Shown: positions 27,181-36,959, counted from the first letter of the stretch. The stretch is 63,526 nucleotides of DNA from an uncultured Mediterraneibacter sp. (GCA_944384505.1 CALWTQ010000012.1:1-63526), one strand, 5' to 3'. Notes: generated by a model not told the origin, from the letters alone. Translations and numbers: made by a program.

Positions 27181-28197
27181 ATGGATAGAATACAAGCGGA
27201 TATTCAAGAAATTATTAGTAATAGAAAAATTTTTCTTCCTTTAAGAAATTCAACGATATTAATTACAGGAGCAACGGGACTTATTGGATCTATGATTGTG
27301 AAATCCTTGCTTGCAGCAAATATAGAATACTTACTTAATATTAAGGTTATCGGTCATATACGTAATTTTGAGAAAGCAAAAACTATATATAACGAACTAG
27401 TTGATAGTATTAAGTTTGTGACTGATCCATGCATTGCATGTGACTATATCATTCATACAGTCTCTCCAACAATGTCAAAGTTTTTTATACAACATCCTGT
27501 AGAAACCATTAAGTCATCAGTGAAAAGTACAATGAAGATTTTAGAAAATGCAAAGAGTAATAATGCTATGATGGTTTACCTGTCATCAATGGAGCAATAT
27601 GGTATTCCATACGAATCCGGACAAACAATGACAGAAGATAAAATAGGGATTATTGATCATTTAAATGTTCGTGCTTCTTATTCAGAATCAAAACGTCTAT
27701 GTGAATGCTTGTGTGCGTCCTATGTATCTGAATATGATGTAAATGTGAAGATTGCTCGTCTTGCACAGACATTTGGCGCAGGAGCATTATTAACCGATGA
27801 TCGTATGCCAATGCAGTTTGCCAAAGCAGTCATACAGGGTGATAATATCATTCTAAATACCGAAGGAAAAAGTATTTCTAATTATGTATATCTGACAGAT
27901 GCTATAACAGGGATCTTTACAATCTTAGTGAAGGGCTTGAAAGGCCAAGCTTACAACATCTGTAATGATAAAGAAACTAGAAGTGTTCGTGAAATAGCAG
28001 AGCTGGTATGTTATGAGGTTGCTGATGGAGGTATACAAGTTCATGTGAAAAAGAAACACAATATGGGATATGCGCCAGATGTAGACATGTATCTGGACAG
28101 TGGGAAATTAAAGAGACTTGGCTGGAACGCTAATGTCAGCATGGTTGAGGCATATAGAAGGCTGGTGGAGTATTTAACAGAAGACTCATTAAAATAG
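27181..28197 (+). CDS. NAD-dependent epimerase/dehydratase (extended SDR)
   Basis: The 338-residue protein has the extended SDR nucleotide-binding motif ILITGATGLIGSMIVK and the catalytic YSESK tyrosine-lysine pair. Closest in type to nucleotide-sugar epimerases and dehydratases. It may act on a CDP- or UDP-linked precursor together with the cytidylyltransferase directly upstream, in place of a TarJ-type reductase. The ATG at 27181 sits six bases after GGAG; the ATG at 27175 is too close to it. Confidence 0.85.
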   Translation: MDRIQADIQEIISNRKIFLPLRNSTILITGATGLIGSMIVKSLLAANIEYLLNIKVIGHIRNFEKAKTIYNELVDSIKFVTDPCIACDYIIHTVSPTMSKFFIQHPVETIKSSVKSTMKILENAKSNNAMMVYLSSMEQYGIPYESGQTMTEDKIGIIDHLNVRASYSESKRLCECLCASYVSEYDVNVKIARLAQTFGAGALLTDDRMPMQFAKAVIQGDNIILNTEGKSISNYVYLTDAITGIFTILVKGLKGQAYNICNDKETRSVREIAELVCYEVADGGIQVHVKKKHNMGYAPDVDMYLDSGKLKRLGWNANVSMVEAYRRLVEYLTEDSLK

Positions 28198-28209
28198 GAG
28201 CGATTATAA

Positions 28210-29397
28210 ATGAAGTTGAGTTTAAGAATCAAACCAAATGCATGGAGTATCAATAATACCTGCATATATATATTCTTTATTATGACTGCAATCATTTTTT
28301 TGTATCAATATGATAACTTGGCTTTTAATTTAAGATATGGGTTTATGTCTATAGGAGCTATTCTTGGATTTTGGATATGTATAAATAATAAAAACAAATT
28401 TTATCAACCACTAATACTTTTAATAGCATTATCCATATGCTGGTTATTTTGTTTTCTTGGACAAAGTGGATATCTAAACTACTCTTTTGCGAATTATTTG
28501 TATACGGTGCTTTATATCGGATTGAGTGTTGTTCTTCTTAGAAATGAATATAATCACTCTCTAACCTTAGCGATATACTTCTTTACCGCATTGACTATAC
28601 TTCTGAGAATTATCCAAAATGTGAATATGAATCACATACTGTTGGCCAATTCTCGTAATTTTATTTCAGTTTTATTGCTTTTGCCATTATTATTTTATTA
28701 TGTAAGTTGCCATGATAAAAAGAAACCTATATATGTACTTCCTGCGATTCTCTATTTTTACATTAGTATTTATGCTGTTGGCAGAGGGGGAATTGTTAGT
28801 TCTGGTTTTCTTGTGATCGCCCTTTGTATCTATAAAATAACGCAGATAGAAAACAAAAATATTAAACGCCTTATGTGGTTAATTATAATTATAATTGCCT
28901 TTACAGTTGGTTTATATATGAGTAATTTGAACTCTTTGGTGATTGGCAGATTTTTGAATTCCTATTTTTCACGTTTTTTATTGAAAGGAGCAACAGATAC
29001 TTCCAGGGTGACTATTTGGAATGAATTTTTTACGAATAATTTAGATTCGTTAGCAAGTTTTTTACTTGGATCTAATACTTCACTGGTGAGATATGATGGA
29101 AACCTACACAATTCATTTATACAAGCATACGCTTCATTTGGATTGATGGGTTTTTTGATCCTTTTAGTATTGCTCGGCAGAGCGATTATACAAGGGTTTA
29201 AGCAAAGAGATGCATTGTTTTTAATCCTTCTATTTGGACTTTCGCTTCGAGCTTTTACGGATCGAGTTTTCTTTCAAGGATATTGTGAGATATTTCTATA
29301 TTATTTTATTCTATACTGGGACTATAAAAAGCACTATTTTTTTGCACAAGATTTACCTCCTAGTATTATGAAACAAGGTGTTCGCCTAAACAGTTAA
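28210..29397 (+). CDS. O-antigen/capsule polymerase, Wzy-like
   Basis: The 395-residue protein has about ten to eleven membrane helices and a large outside loop containing DTSRVTIWNEFF and NLHNSFIQAYASFGLMG, the pattern of Wzy/O-antigen ligase family members. It would polymerise lipid-linked repeat units on the outer face. Wzy proteins share little sequence identity, so the call rests on topology, motif and place in the locus. Confidence 0.8.
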   Translation: MKLSLRIKPNAWSINNTCIYIFFIMTAIIFLYQYDNLAFNLRYGFMSIGAILGFWICINNKNKFYQPLILLIALSICWLFCFLGQSGYLNYSFANYLYTVLYIGLSVVLLRNEYNHSLTLAIYFFTALTILLRIIQNVNMNHILLANSRNFISVLLLLPLLFYYVSCHDKKKPIYVLPAILYFYISIYAVGRGGIVSSGFLVIALCIYKITQIENKNIKRLMWLIIIIIAFTVGLYMSNLNSLVIGRFLNSYFSRFLLKGATDTSRVTIWNEFFTNNLDSLASFLLGSNTSLVRYDGNLHNSFIQAYASFGLMGFLILLVLLGRAIIQGFKQRDALFLILLFGLSLRAFTDRVFFQGYCEIFLYYFILYWDYKKHYFFAQDLPPSIMKQGVRLNS

Positions 29398-29420
29398 AGT
29401 TATTAAGGAGCTGCTAAGAT

Positions 29421-30548
29421 ATGTCTATAATACAAAACGCCTTTTTTTGTACAACTCCATATCAAATTATAACATCAGTTGTTCTTAATGAGATAATTGG
29501 TGAAAAATCTGATATCTACATAATTCCACAATTTAAGATGGCGGCTGAATATGCGCAGAATCTTGAAGAGTTGAACCTATTTAATCGTGTAAAGCTAGTT
29601 GAAACTGCAATGATTGAAAAACATAAAAAAGCAAAGAATAAGTTTCTCATGCATGTAGGAATAGTTCAGCAGTATTTTAATGTTGAAGCCATAGCAGAGA
29701 CTTTCTTATTTCCAAACACAGAGTATAAAAAAATGTATGTGTCTTCAAAAGCCTATATACCTAGAATGGCATATCTATATTGTATTAAAAAAGATGTTGA
29801 AACTGAGCTTGTCTATTATGATGATGGAGAAGGAAGTTACTACAATAAATATCGAATTAAGGCAAACTATATAGATAAGATAATTAGAAGAATGATTTTT
29901 GGAAAAAAGGCGATTGAGGGAGAAAAAGCACAGAAGATTTTTCTATATGAGCCAGAATTATATAGATCATTAAACGATGATCATTATAATAACTCAATTA
30001 TAGCAATCCCTCATATTATCAATAAACAACGGATGCAAAGAATAATTTCAAAAATTTTCAATATATCTGAAAGGGACTTGATCCCAGAAAAAGCAATCAT
30101 TCTTGATGTACTTAAAACCGGGAAATTCAGCAAGGCTAATATTGAGGCTCTTATTTCAATATATAGCAGAATTCAAGAGACTTTTTCAAGAGACAATACT
30201 ATTGTTAAGAAACATCCAAGGGATAAATCAGACCAGTTAACCTCGTTTAAATGTTATGAGAGGTATAACGTTCCATTTGAGTGCTTATGTACGCAAATGA
30301 ACATGAATGAGAAAGTGTTGATTTCTGTTTCTTCTACGGCTGTTATTCTACCGAAAATTCTGTTGGGTCAAGAACCGATTGTTATACTGCTGTATAAATT
30401 GATAGATCAGATTAATCAAGGCGCCGAATATCATCGTAAGCAGGATGCCTTTTATCAACTATGTAAAAAAAATTATTCTGTTCAAGATAAATTCTATATT
30501 CCGGAATCGAATGATGAGTTGCTAAATATTTTGCAGTCTTTTTTATAA
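29421..30548 (+). CDS. Sialyltransferase-like glycosyltransferase (GT52-type)
   Basis: The 375-residue protein shows the two hallmarks of bacterial CMP-sialic acid transferases of GT-B fold: a D/E-D/E-G motif in YYDDGEGSY (near residue 132) and an HP motif in VKKHPRDK (near 263), followed by SVSSTA (near 304). The N-terminal FCTTPYQIITS resembles GT52 proteins. With NeuB, NeuC and NeuA in the same operon, transfer of sialic acid from CMP-sialic acid is the best prediction. It is the only clear non-initiating sugar glycosyltransferase in the locus. Confidence 0.72.
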   Translation: MSIIQNAFFCTTPYQIITSVVLNEIIGEKSDIYIIPQFKMAAEYAQNLEELNLFNRVKLVETAMIEKHKKAKNKFLMHVGIVQQYFNVEAIAETFLFPNTEYKKMYVSSKAYIPRMAYLYCIKKDVETELVYYDDGEGSYYNKYRIKANYIDKIIRRMIFGKKAIEGEKAQKIFLYEPELYRSLNDDHYNNSIIAIPHIINKQRMQRIISKIFNISERDLIPEKAIILDVLKTGKFSKANIEALISIYSRIQETFSRDNTIVKKHPRDKSDQLTSFKCYERYNVPFECLCTQMNMNEKVLISVSSTAVILPKILLGQEPIVILLYKLIDQINQGAEYHRKQDAFYQLCKKNYSVQDKFYIPESNDELLNILQSFL

Positions 30549-30576
30549 GAATTCTGGATACAAAAGTGAGGAGAAT

Positions 30577-31137
30577 ATGGTGAAAAGGAAAATCAAATTG
30601 TTTTTTGCTTATCTTATAGGACATATTTTTTATAAAGGAAAGTATTTAACTGGTAGGCATTTTAAAAAAGAGTATAGCAATGGTTGGAGCTGGGTCATGA
30701 CTAATTTTTTTATGCAGAAAATAGTTGGAGTTAACCGTGCTGTCCCCTTTCCAGTTGATTTTAGAATGAAAGTAGCCAATTGGAAAAACATAGAATTTGA
30801 TATTGATGATATGAATATATTCCAAAAAGCTGCGAATTATTATCAAGCTGTTGATGCCAAAATTCATGTTGGAAAGGGAACACAGATTGCGAATGGGGTT
30901 GCAATTATTACTTCTAATCATGATCTGGAAGATATAACAGTTCACTCGGAAGGTAAAGACGTTTTTATTGGTAAAGAATGTTGGATAGCTTCTAATGCAG
31001 TTATATTGCCGGGCGTACATCTTGGAGAACATACAATTGTTGGAGCTGGTGCAGTTGTCACTAAGAGCTTTCCCGAAGGCTGGTGCATTATAGGCGGAGT
31101 GCCTGCCAAATATATTAAAAAAATAGAAAAAGAGTAA
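30577..31137 (+). CDS. Left-handed beta-helix O-acetyltransferase
   Basis: The 186-residue protein has hexapeptide repeats (VGKGTQIANGVAII, FIGKECWIASNAVILPGVHLG, IVGAGAVVTKSF) and the end GGVPAKYIKKI. These belong to the CysE/WbbJ/NeuO group that uses acetyl-CoA. Downstream of the sialyltransferase-like gene it may O-acetylate the sialic acid or polymer. The catalytic histidine is expected in TSNHDLE. Confidence 0.88.
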   Translation: MVKRKIKLFFAYLIGHIFYKGKYLTGRHFKKEYSNGWSWVMTNFFMQKIVGVNRAVPFPVDFRMKVANWKNIEFDIDDMNIFQKAANYYQAVDAKIHVGKGTQIANGVAIITSNHDLEDITVHSEGKDVFIGKECWIASNAVILPGVHLGEHTIVGAGAVVTKSFPEGWCIIGGVPAKYIKKIEKE

Positions 31138-31185
31138 AACATAATTGCTTATCATAACCAAAATAACTATAGAAGGAGAAGGAGT

Positions 31186-32508
31186 ATGAAACTTTTGGAT
31201 GCACTTATTAATAGAGATGAATCCTTGGCTCTTGTCGGGCTTGGCTATGTAGGTATGCCTATCGCTATTGCTTTTGCTAGTAAGGGACTTAATGTTATAG
31301 GATTTGATTTGAACAAAGAGAAGATCAAGTTATATAAGTCTGGATGTGACCCAACTAAAGAAGTAGGAGACGGGATAATAAGAAAAACGACAGTTCAATT
31401 CACAGCCGATGAAAAAGAACTTAAGAAAGCTAAGTTTATCATTGTTGCAGTCCCCACGCCTGTGAATTCAGACCATACTCCAGACCTAACACCTGTTATT
31501 AGTGCATCTGAGATCGTTGGAAGAAATCTTATGCCTGGTGCTATCGTGGTTTATGAGTCCACAGTCTACCCTGGTTGTACAGAGGATGTTTGTATTCCTA
31601 TTTTGGAAAAACAAAGTGGTCTTAAATGTGGGGTGGACTTTAAGGTTGGATATAGTCCTGAGCGCATTAATCCTGGAGATAAAGTTCATAGACTTGAGAA
31701 TATTCATAAGATTGTTTCAGGAATTGATGCGGAATCTTTAGCAGAAATTAAAGGTATTTATGATTTAGTAATAACAGTAGGTACTTATCCTGTTTCAAAT
31801 CTTCGTACAGCAGAGGCAGTTAAAGTTGTTGAAAATAGCCAACGAGATGTAAACATTGCTTTTATGAACGAACTTGCTATGGTCTTTGACCGTATGGATA
31901 TTGATACTAATGAAGTGGTAGACGGCATGAATACTAAATGGAATGCCCTAGGTTTTCGTCCAGGATTAGTAGGGGGGCATTGCATCGGAGTTGATCCATA
32001 TTATTTTACATATGAAGCTGAAAAACTTGGATACCATAGCCAAATCATACTCAATGGACGCATTGTTAACGACAGTATGGGAGCATTTGTTGCAGATAGG
32101 GCTGTTAAGAAGATGATCAAAGCAGGACAAGCCCCTAAGAAGAGCAAGGTTGTTATCCTAGGCCTGACCTTTAAGGAAAACTGTCCTGATACACGTAACA
32201 GTAAAGTGGACGATATTATTAAACAGCTTAATACGTATGGTATTGAACCTCTCGTTGTTGACCCATGGGCAAGTGAAAGAGACGCAATGAATGAGTATGG
32301 GGTGAAACTTACACCTTTTAATGATATTTCTGAGGCGGATTGTGTAATTATTGCTGTTGCACACGATGAGTTTAAAAATTTGGGTTTGGAAAGAATAAAG
32401 AACCTTTTCAAGAAAGTTCCTGATAAAGAGAAAGTACTCATTGATGTAAAGGGACTTTATAAGATTGATGAATTAAAAGCTTCTGGCATGCAGTGGTGGA
32501 GGCTTTGA
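31186..32508 (+). CDS. UDP-N-acetylhexosamine dehydrogenase (TviB/WbpA type)
   Basis: The 440-residue protein oxidises a UDP-HexNAc to the uronic acid with two NAD. It has the N-terminal NAD motif VGLGYVGMPIAIAFA, the catalytic cysteine in GGHCIGVDPYYF (about residue 265) and the C-terminal domain VVILGLTFKENCPDTRNS. The HCIGVDPYY signature fits the TviB/VipA group (UDP-GlcNAc or UDP-GalNAc) better than UDP-glucose dehydrogenases. It predicts an acidic HexNAcA residue in the polymer. AGGAGAAGGAGT precedes the ATG. Confidence 0.9.
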   Translation: MKLLDALINRDESLALVGLGYVGMPIAIAFASKGLNVIGFDLNKEKIKLYKSGCDPTKEVGDGIIRKTTVQFTADEKELKKAKFIIVAVPTPVNSDHTPDLTPVISASEIVGRNLMPGAIVVYESTVYPGCTEDVCIPILEKQSGLKCGVDFKVGYSPERINPGDKVHRLENIHKIVSGIDAESLAEIKGIYDLVITVGTYPVSNLRTAEAVKVVENSQRDVNIAFMNELAMVFDRMDIDTNEVVDGMNTKWNALGFRPGLVGGHCIGVDPYYFTYEAEKLGYHSQIILNGRIVNDSMGAFVADRAVKKMIKAGQAPKKSKVVILGLTFKENCPDTRNSKVDDIIKQLNTYGIEPLVVDPWASERDAMNEYGVKLTPFNDISEADCVIIAVAHDEFKNLGLERIKNLFKKVPDKEKVLIDVKGLYKIDELKASGMQWWRL

Positions 32509-32576
32509 TTTCGTATATGAATTATAGTTTTAATTATGGTGTAAAAAAGGTAATTATAGATGAAGAAGGTATCTGT

Positions 32577-33602
32577 ATGAATTGGTTTGAAGGCAATAAA
32601 GATGAGGTATTAATCATAGGAGAGATTGCCCAAGCACATGATGGAAGTTTAGGAGTTGCCCACGCATACATTGATGCTATTGCGGAGGCGGGAGCAGACG
32701 TGGTCAAATTTCAAACACATATTGCTGCTTCGGAAAGCACAAAACAGGAGCCGTGGCGAGTTAAATTCAGCTATGAGGACGATCTCCGATATGACTATTG
32801 GGAGCGCATGCAGTTTACGGAAGAACAGTGGAAAGGTCTGAAAGATCATGCCGAGAAACGAGGACTTGTATTTCTTAGTACTCCGTTTTCAGTCGATGCT
32901 GCAAAAATGCTAGACAGGATTGGTATGACAATGTGGAAAATTTCTTCTGGAGAAGTGAGTGATCCTTGGCTACTGGAGTATATTCTCTCTACGAAGAAGC
33001 CAATTATTTTTTCCACAGGAATGAGCACTGAAGAGGAAATTGACCGCTATGTAAATATTTTGACATGCCGTCACGCTCAGTTTGCGTTATTACAATGTAC
33101 AACGGATTATCCTGTTCCGCCTGAAAGAGTGGGTTTAAATATTCTTGAGCAATTTATTAAAAAGTATCCGATTGTTGGACTTTCTGATCACTCTGGCGAA
33201 ATGTGGCCTTCATTATCTGCAGTAACACTGGGTGCAAAAATTATTGAAGTTCATGTATGTCTGAGCAAATATGATTTTGGACCAGACGTACCCGCTTCTT
33301 TGACCCCGGATAAATTTGCTGAGATGATTCGCGGTATACGATATATCAGAAAAATGAGAAACAACCCGGTAGATAAGGACACTGTAAGTCTAGAGCTTTC
33401 AAGGAATAGCCAAATCTTTGCAAAAAGCGTTTGTGCCAAAACTCCAATTTCTAAGGGATCGGTCTTAACAAGAGAAATGTTGTCTTTGAAAAAGCCTGCA
33501 AATGGTATTCCCGCACGAGAAGTAGAGTCCATTATTGGAAAAACCGTAAATCGTGATTTTGATATTGATGATTTTATCAAATATTCAGATATAGGAGTGT
33601 AA
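32577..33602 (+). CDS. neuB: N-acetylneuraminate synthase NeuB
   Basis: NeuB condenses ManNAc (or a related sugar) with phosphoenolpyruvate to form sialic acid. The 341-residue protein has the TIM-barrel core with IIGEIAQAHDGSLGVAH, DVVKFQTH, STPFSVDAAKML, KISSGE, STGMS and LQCTTDYPVPPE, and a C-terminal SAF domain (AKTPISKGSVLT). The start at 32577 matches family N-termini and follows AAGAAGGT; in-frame starts at 32493 and 32517 are possible but overlap the previous gene. neuC and neuA follow directly. Confidence 0.93.
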   Translation: MNWFEGNKDEVLIIGEIAQAHDGSLGVAHAYIDAIAEAGADVVKFQTHIAASESTKQEPWRVKFSYEDDLRYDYWERMQFTEEQWKGLKDHAEKRGLVFLSTPFSVDAAKMLDRIGMTMWKISSGEVSDPWLLEYILSTKKPIIFSTGMSTEEEIDRYVNILTCRHAQFALLQCTTDYPVPPERVGLNILEQFIKKYPIVGLSDHSGEMWPSLSAVTLGAKIIEVHVCLSKYDFGPDVPASLTPDKFAEMIRGIRYIRKMRNNPVDKDTVSLELSRNSQIFAKSVCAKTPISKGSVLTREMLSLKKPANGIPAREVESIIGKTVNRDFDIDDFIKYSDIGV

Positions 33603-33605
33603 GCA

Positions 33606-34751
33606 ATGAGAAAAGTGTGTGTAGTTATAACTGCAAGAGCAAGTTATTCAAGAATCAAAGGTGCAATGCAGGCGATTCAGAAATCTCCAGATATGCAACT
33701 TCAAATTGTTGTGGCTGCGTCAGCAATGCTCAATCGTTATGGTGATGCATATAAGCAGATAGAAGAAGATGGTTTTATCATTAATCGAAAAATATACAGT
33801 GTAATTGAGGGCGAAAATCCTATCGCTATGGTTAAGACAACAGGATTGGGAATGATTGAGTTAGTCACAATTTTTGAGGATCTTAAACCAGATGTGGTAG
33901 TTACGATTGCTGATCGTTATGAGACAATGGCAACAGCAATTGCTGCTTCATATTCGAATATACCTCTTGCCCATATCCAAGGGGGTGAAGTGACCGGAAA
34001 TATTGATGAGAAGGTTCGTCATGCAATTACAAAACTAGCAGATCTGCACCTTGTAGCTAGCGAGAAAGCTGCAGCGCGTATAATAAAAATGGGAGAGAAC
34101 CCAGAGCACGTATTTGTCACAGGGTGTCCTTCTATAGATCTTGCATCAAGAGCAATAATGCCGGAATTGGATTTTGACCCGATTGAAAAGTATGGTGGCA
34201 GTGGAGAAAAACAATTTAAACCAAAGGACTATTATATTGTTATACAGCATCCTGTCACCGATGAACGAGAATTGGCCCGCTATCAGGTTACGGAGACACT
34301 GAAAGCAATGTATGAACTCGGGAAGCCGACTTATTGGATTTGGCCGAATGCTGACTCTGGTTCAGATGAAACATCTAAAGGAATTAGAGTTTTTCGTGAG
34401 AGATATAAACCGAAGAACATCTGGTTTTTTCGTGATATTCCTTCACGCGATTTCCTGAAACTGTTATATCACAGCACTGGAATTATAGGAAATTCCAGTG
34501 TGGCGATTAGAGAATGCTCTTATCTTGGTGTTCCTGCGGTTAATATTGGTAGCCGTCAGTCAGGACGTGATCGCGCGGAAAATGTTATAGATGCTTCTTA
34601 CAATAAGGAGTCTATTCTTGCAGCAGTTGAAAAGTGTGGCTCGATGCCAAGAATACAAAGTACTCTTTACGGTGATGGAAATGCTAGTGAGCGAATCGCA
34701 GAGGTTTTAAGAACCGCTGAGTTGACCCATACGAAGAAGTTGGCTTATTGA
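33606..34751 (+). CDS. neuC: UDP-N-acetylglucosamine 2-epimerase (hydrolysing) NeuC
   Basis: NeuC converts UDP-GlcNAc to ManNAc and UDP, giving the NeuB substrate. The 381-residue protein has the family N-terminus VVITARASYSRIKGAM, DRYETMATAIAASYSNIPLAHIQGGE and the UDP-binding GNSSVAIRECSYLGVPAVNIGSRQ. The IPLAHIQGGE and the GSRQ signature mark hydrolysing epimerases rather than WecB types. The presence of NeuC favours Neu5Ac over legionaminic acid, although legionaminic acid pathways also use a hydrolysing epimerase. Confidence 0.92.
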   Translation: MRKVCVVITARASYSRIKGAMQAIQKSPDMQLQIVVAASAMLNRYGDAYKQIEEDGFIINRKIYSVIEGENPIAMVKTTGLGMIELVTIFEDLKPDVVVTIADRYETMATAIAASYSNIPLAHIQGGEVTGNIDEKVRHAITKLADLHLVASEKAAARIIKMGENPEHVFVTGCPSIDLASRAIMPELDFDPIEKYGGSGEKQFKPKDYYIVIQHPVTDERELARYQVTETLKAMYELGKPTYWIWPNADSGSDETSKGIRVFRERYKPKNIWFFRDIPSRDFLKLLYHSTGIIGNSSVAIRECSYLGVPAVNIGSRQSGRDRAENVIDASYNKESILAAVEKCGSMPRIQSTLYGDGNASERIAEVLRTAELTHTKKLAY

Positions 34752-34763
34752 GGAGAACTATTT

Positions 34764-35495
34764 ATGAAAAAGAGATATCTTGGCGTAATCCCTGCGCGAG
34801 GCGGATCAAAAGGCATACCGAAAAAGAACATAAAGAATATGAATGGGAAGCCTTTGATTTTTTATACTATTGAAGCTGCCAAGCAGGCAATTAGTAATGG
34901 TGCCTTGTCTCATTGTATAGTTTCAACGGACAGTGAAGAAATTGCAGAGGTTTCTCGTAGTCTTGGAGCAGATGTTCCGTTCATGAGACCAGAGTACCTC
35001 AGTGGGGATACAATTAAGTCGGTAGATGTTATCTTACATGCTTTATCATTTTTAGAGGAACGGGGAGAGCATTATGATGCTGTAGTAACGCTTCAACCAA
35101 CGTCACCTATGAGAACAGTAGAGGACTTGATTGAAGGCATAAAAACATTTGATAATAGCTCTTTAGATTCACTTATTGCAGTGTATGAGGATGTTAAGGC
35201 TAATGGGTTTAATTATTATCGCATGGGCGATAACCATGAAGGTATACCCGAACATGAGGAGCATAATATAGGTATAAGGCGGCAGGAAATGAAGCCGATG
35301 TTCGTGAGGAATGGTGCATTATACATCTCCGCAGTTGAGCTTCTTAAAGAGCGAAAACTGATAATCGGAGATACCCCTCTTCTATTTGTCATGCCCAAGG
35401 AGCGTTCAATTGACGTGGACTCAATAATGGATTTTGAATATATTGAGCTTTTAATGAAAAGGAGTAGCACTGAAGCAAATCAAAAAGCATACTGA
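34764..35495 (+). CDS. neuA: CMP-N-acetylneuraminate cytidylyltransferase NeuA
   Basis: NeuA activates sialic acid with CTP to form CMP-sialic acid. The 243-residue protein has the nucleotide-binding IPARGGSKGIPKKNIKNMNGKPL region (positions 34782-34850), TLQPTSPMRTVEDL and the C-terminal end SIDVDSIMDFEYIE. AGGAGAACTATTT precedes the ATG. It lacks the extra esterase domain found in some streptococcal NeuA proteins. Confidence 0.93.
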   Translation: MKKRYLGVIPARGGSKGIPKKNIKNMNGKPLIFYTIEAAKQAISNGALSHCIVSTDSEEIAEVSRSLGADVPFMRPEYLSGDTIKSVDVILHALSFLEERGEHYDAVVTLQPTSPMRTVEDLIEGIKTFDNSSLDSLIAVYEDVKANGFNYYRMGDNHEGIPEHEEHNIGIRRQEMKPMFVRNGALYISAVELLKERKLIIGDTPLLFVMPKERSIDVDSIMDFEYIELLMKRSSTEANQKAY

Positions 35496-35510
35496 TTACA
35501 GAATGTATTA

Positions 35511-36959
35511 ATGATGTCTTTAAAAAAGGAGCTCTATATTGGTATGAACAAATTAAAAAACAATACTAAAACGGGAACTGTAATTAAAGCTGGTATTTGG
35601 TATACGCTTTCTTCTTTTCTTACAAGAGGGGTTGCGTTTATTACAACTCCAATATTTACTCGGCTATTAAGCAGCAATGATTACGGAGAATATAGCAACT
35701 TTGTTGCTTGGGCGGGGATTATTGTCATTGTAGCGACAATGGACATGCATGCAACAGTGAATAGTGCACGCTATGATTATAATAATCTTGACGGTTATTT
35801 ATCCTCCGTAGCGATAACAGGAACAATTGTAACGAGCGTTTTATGGGGAATAGTGCAACTATTTCCAGATTTTTTTTGTGAATTTTTCTCTATGGAAATG
35901 CCATATATAAACCTATTATTCATAATAACGATGGTTTCGCCTGCCCTTCAATTGTTACAGGCAAAAAATAGAATTAACTATAAATATAAGTCATATGTTG
36001 CTCTTTCATTTGGATCTGTGTTTCTATCCACATTTGTTTCTCTTTTGCTTGTTGTTTTTATGCAAAACAAGTTAGCTGGGAGAATTATTGGCCATTATGG
36101 TACTGTATTTCTAATCGATTTGTGCGTATATTTTTATATCATTTATAAAGGAAGACAATTCAAATGGTCTGAATGCAAATATGCATTACTAATTTGCATC
36201 CCTATGGTTCCACATCTACTGAGCAAATATATACTAAATCAGTCGGATAGGATTATGATAAAACAGTTTTGCGGCGCAAGTGATACAGCGTTTTATAGTT
36301 TGGCATATAATTGTGCAATGATTCCCATTATACTAGCTACAGCAACAAATATTGCATGGAGTCCATGGTCTACTGAACAAGTACATCATGAAAAATACAG
36401 CAGAATTCGTCAGGCATCGTATTATTATATCATGTTATTTTATGCAATAGTAGTAGGGATTTTTTTACTCGGTCCAGAAATAATACTTATACTCGGTGGA
36501 GAAAAATATGCTCAGGCAGTAAATGTTCTGCCTCCAGTTGTAATGGGGGCTGCATTTCAGTTTCTATATAATTTATATGTTTCGTTAGAGCAGTTTGCAA
36601 AGAAAACTATCGGGATGGCGATCGGAACTACAACAGCAGCTTTAATTAACATTGGATTAAACTGGATTTTTATACCAAAGTTTGGCTACATTGCAGCAGC
36701 ATATACTACACTTTTTGGATATGCGTGCTTACTTATTATTCATTATTTACTTGCTAAGAGGACAGGATATTCTCGAGCCTATGATGAAAAATTTATTTTT
36801 ATTTCTATTTCATTTTTGTTTGCTATTATGTTGCTTTCATTATGGTTTTACACAATATCTCCTATTATTCGCTATGCCTTGGCCACGGCAATGGTCTTTG
36901 TAGTGATTTATGTTGGACTAAAAAAGCAAGATCTCATAAAATCAATTCTCAGAAAATAG
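35511..36959 (+). CDS. Repeat-unit flippase, Wzx-like
   Basis: The 482-residue membrane protein has about 12-14 helices and the polysaccharide transport family N-terminus (GIWYTLSSFLTRGVAFITTPIFTRLL). It would flip the lipid-linked repeat unit outward for Wzy. Start is uncertain: ATG at 35511 lacks a clear ribosome binding site, while ATG at 35544 lies 12 bases after AAGGAG and matches family N-termini. It is the last intact gene of the capsule cassette. Confidence 0.88.
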   Translation: MMSLKKELYIGMNKLKNNTKTGTVIKAGIWYTLSSFLTRGVAFITTPIFTRLLSSNDYGEYSNFVAWAGIIVIVATMDMHATVNSARYDYNNLDGYLSSVAITGTIVTSVLWGIVQLFPDFFCEFFSMEMPYINLLFIITMVSPALQLLQAKNRINYKYKSYVALSFGSVFLSTFVSLLLVVFMQNKLAGRIIGHYGTVFLIDLCVYFYIIYKGRQFKWSECKYALLICIPMVPHLLSKYILNQSDRIMIKQFCGASDTAFYSLAYNCAMIPIILATATNIAWSPWSTEQVHHEKYSRIRQASYYYIMLFYAIVVGIFLLGPEIILILGGEKYAQAVNVLPPVVMGAAFQFLYNLYVSLEQFAKKTIGMAIGTTTAALINIGLNWIFIPKFGYIAAAYTTLFGYACLLIIHYLLAKRTGYSRAYDEKFIFISISFLFAIMLLSLWFYTISPIIRYALATAMVFVVIYVGLKKQDLIKSILRK

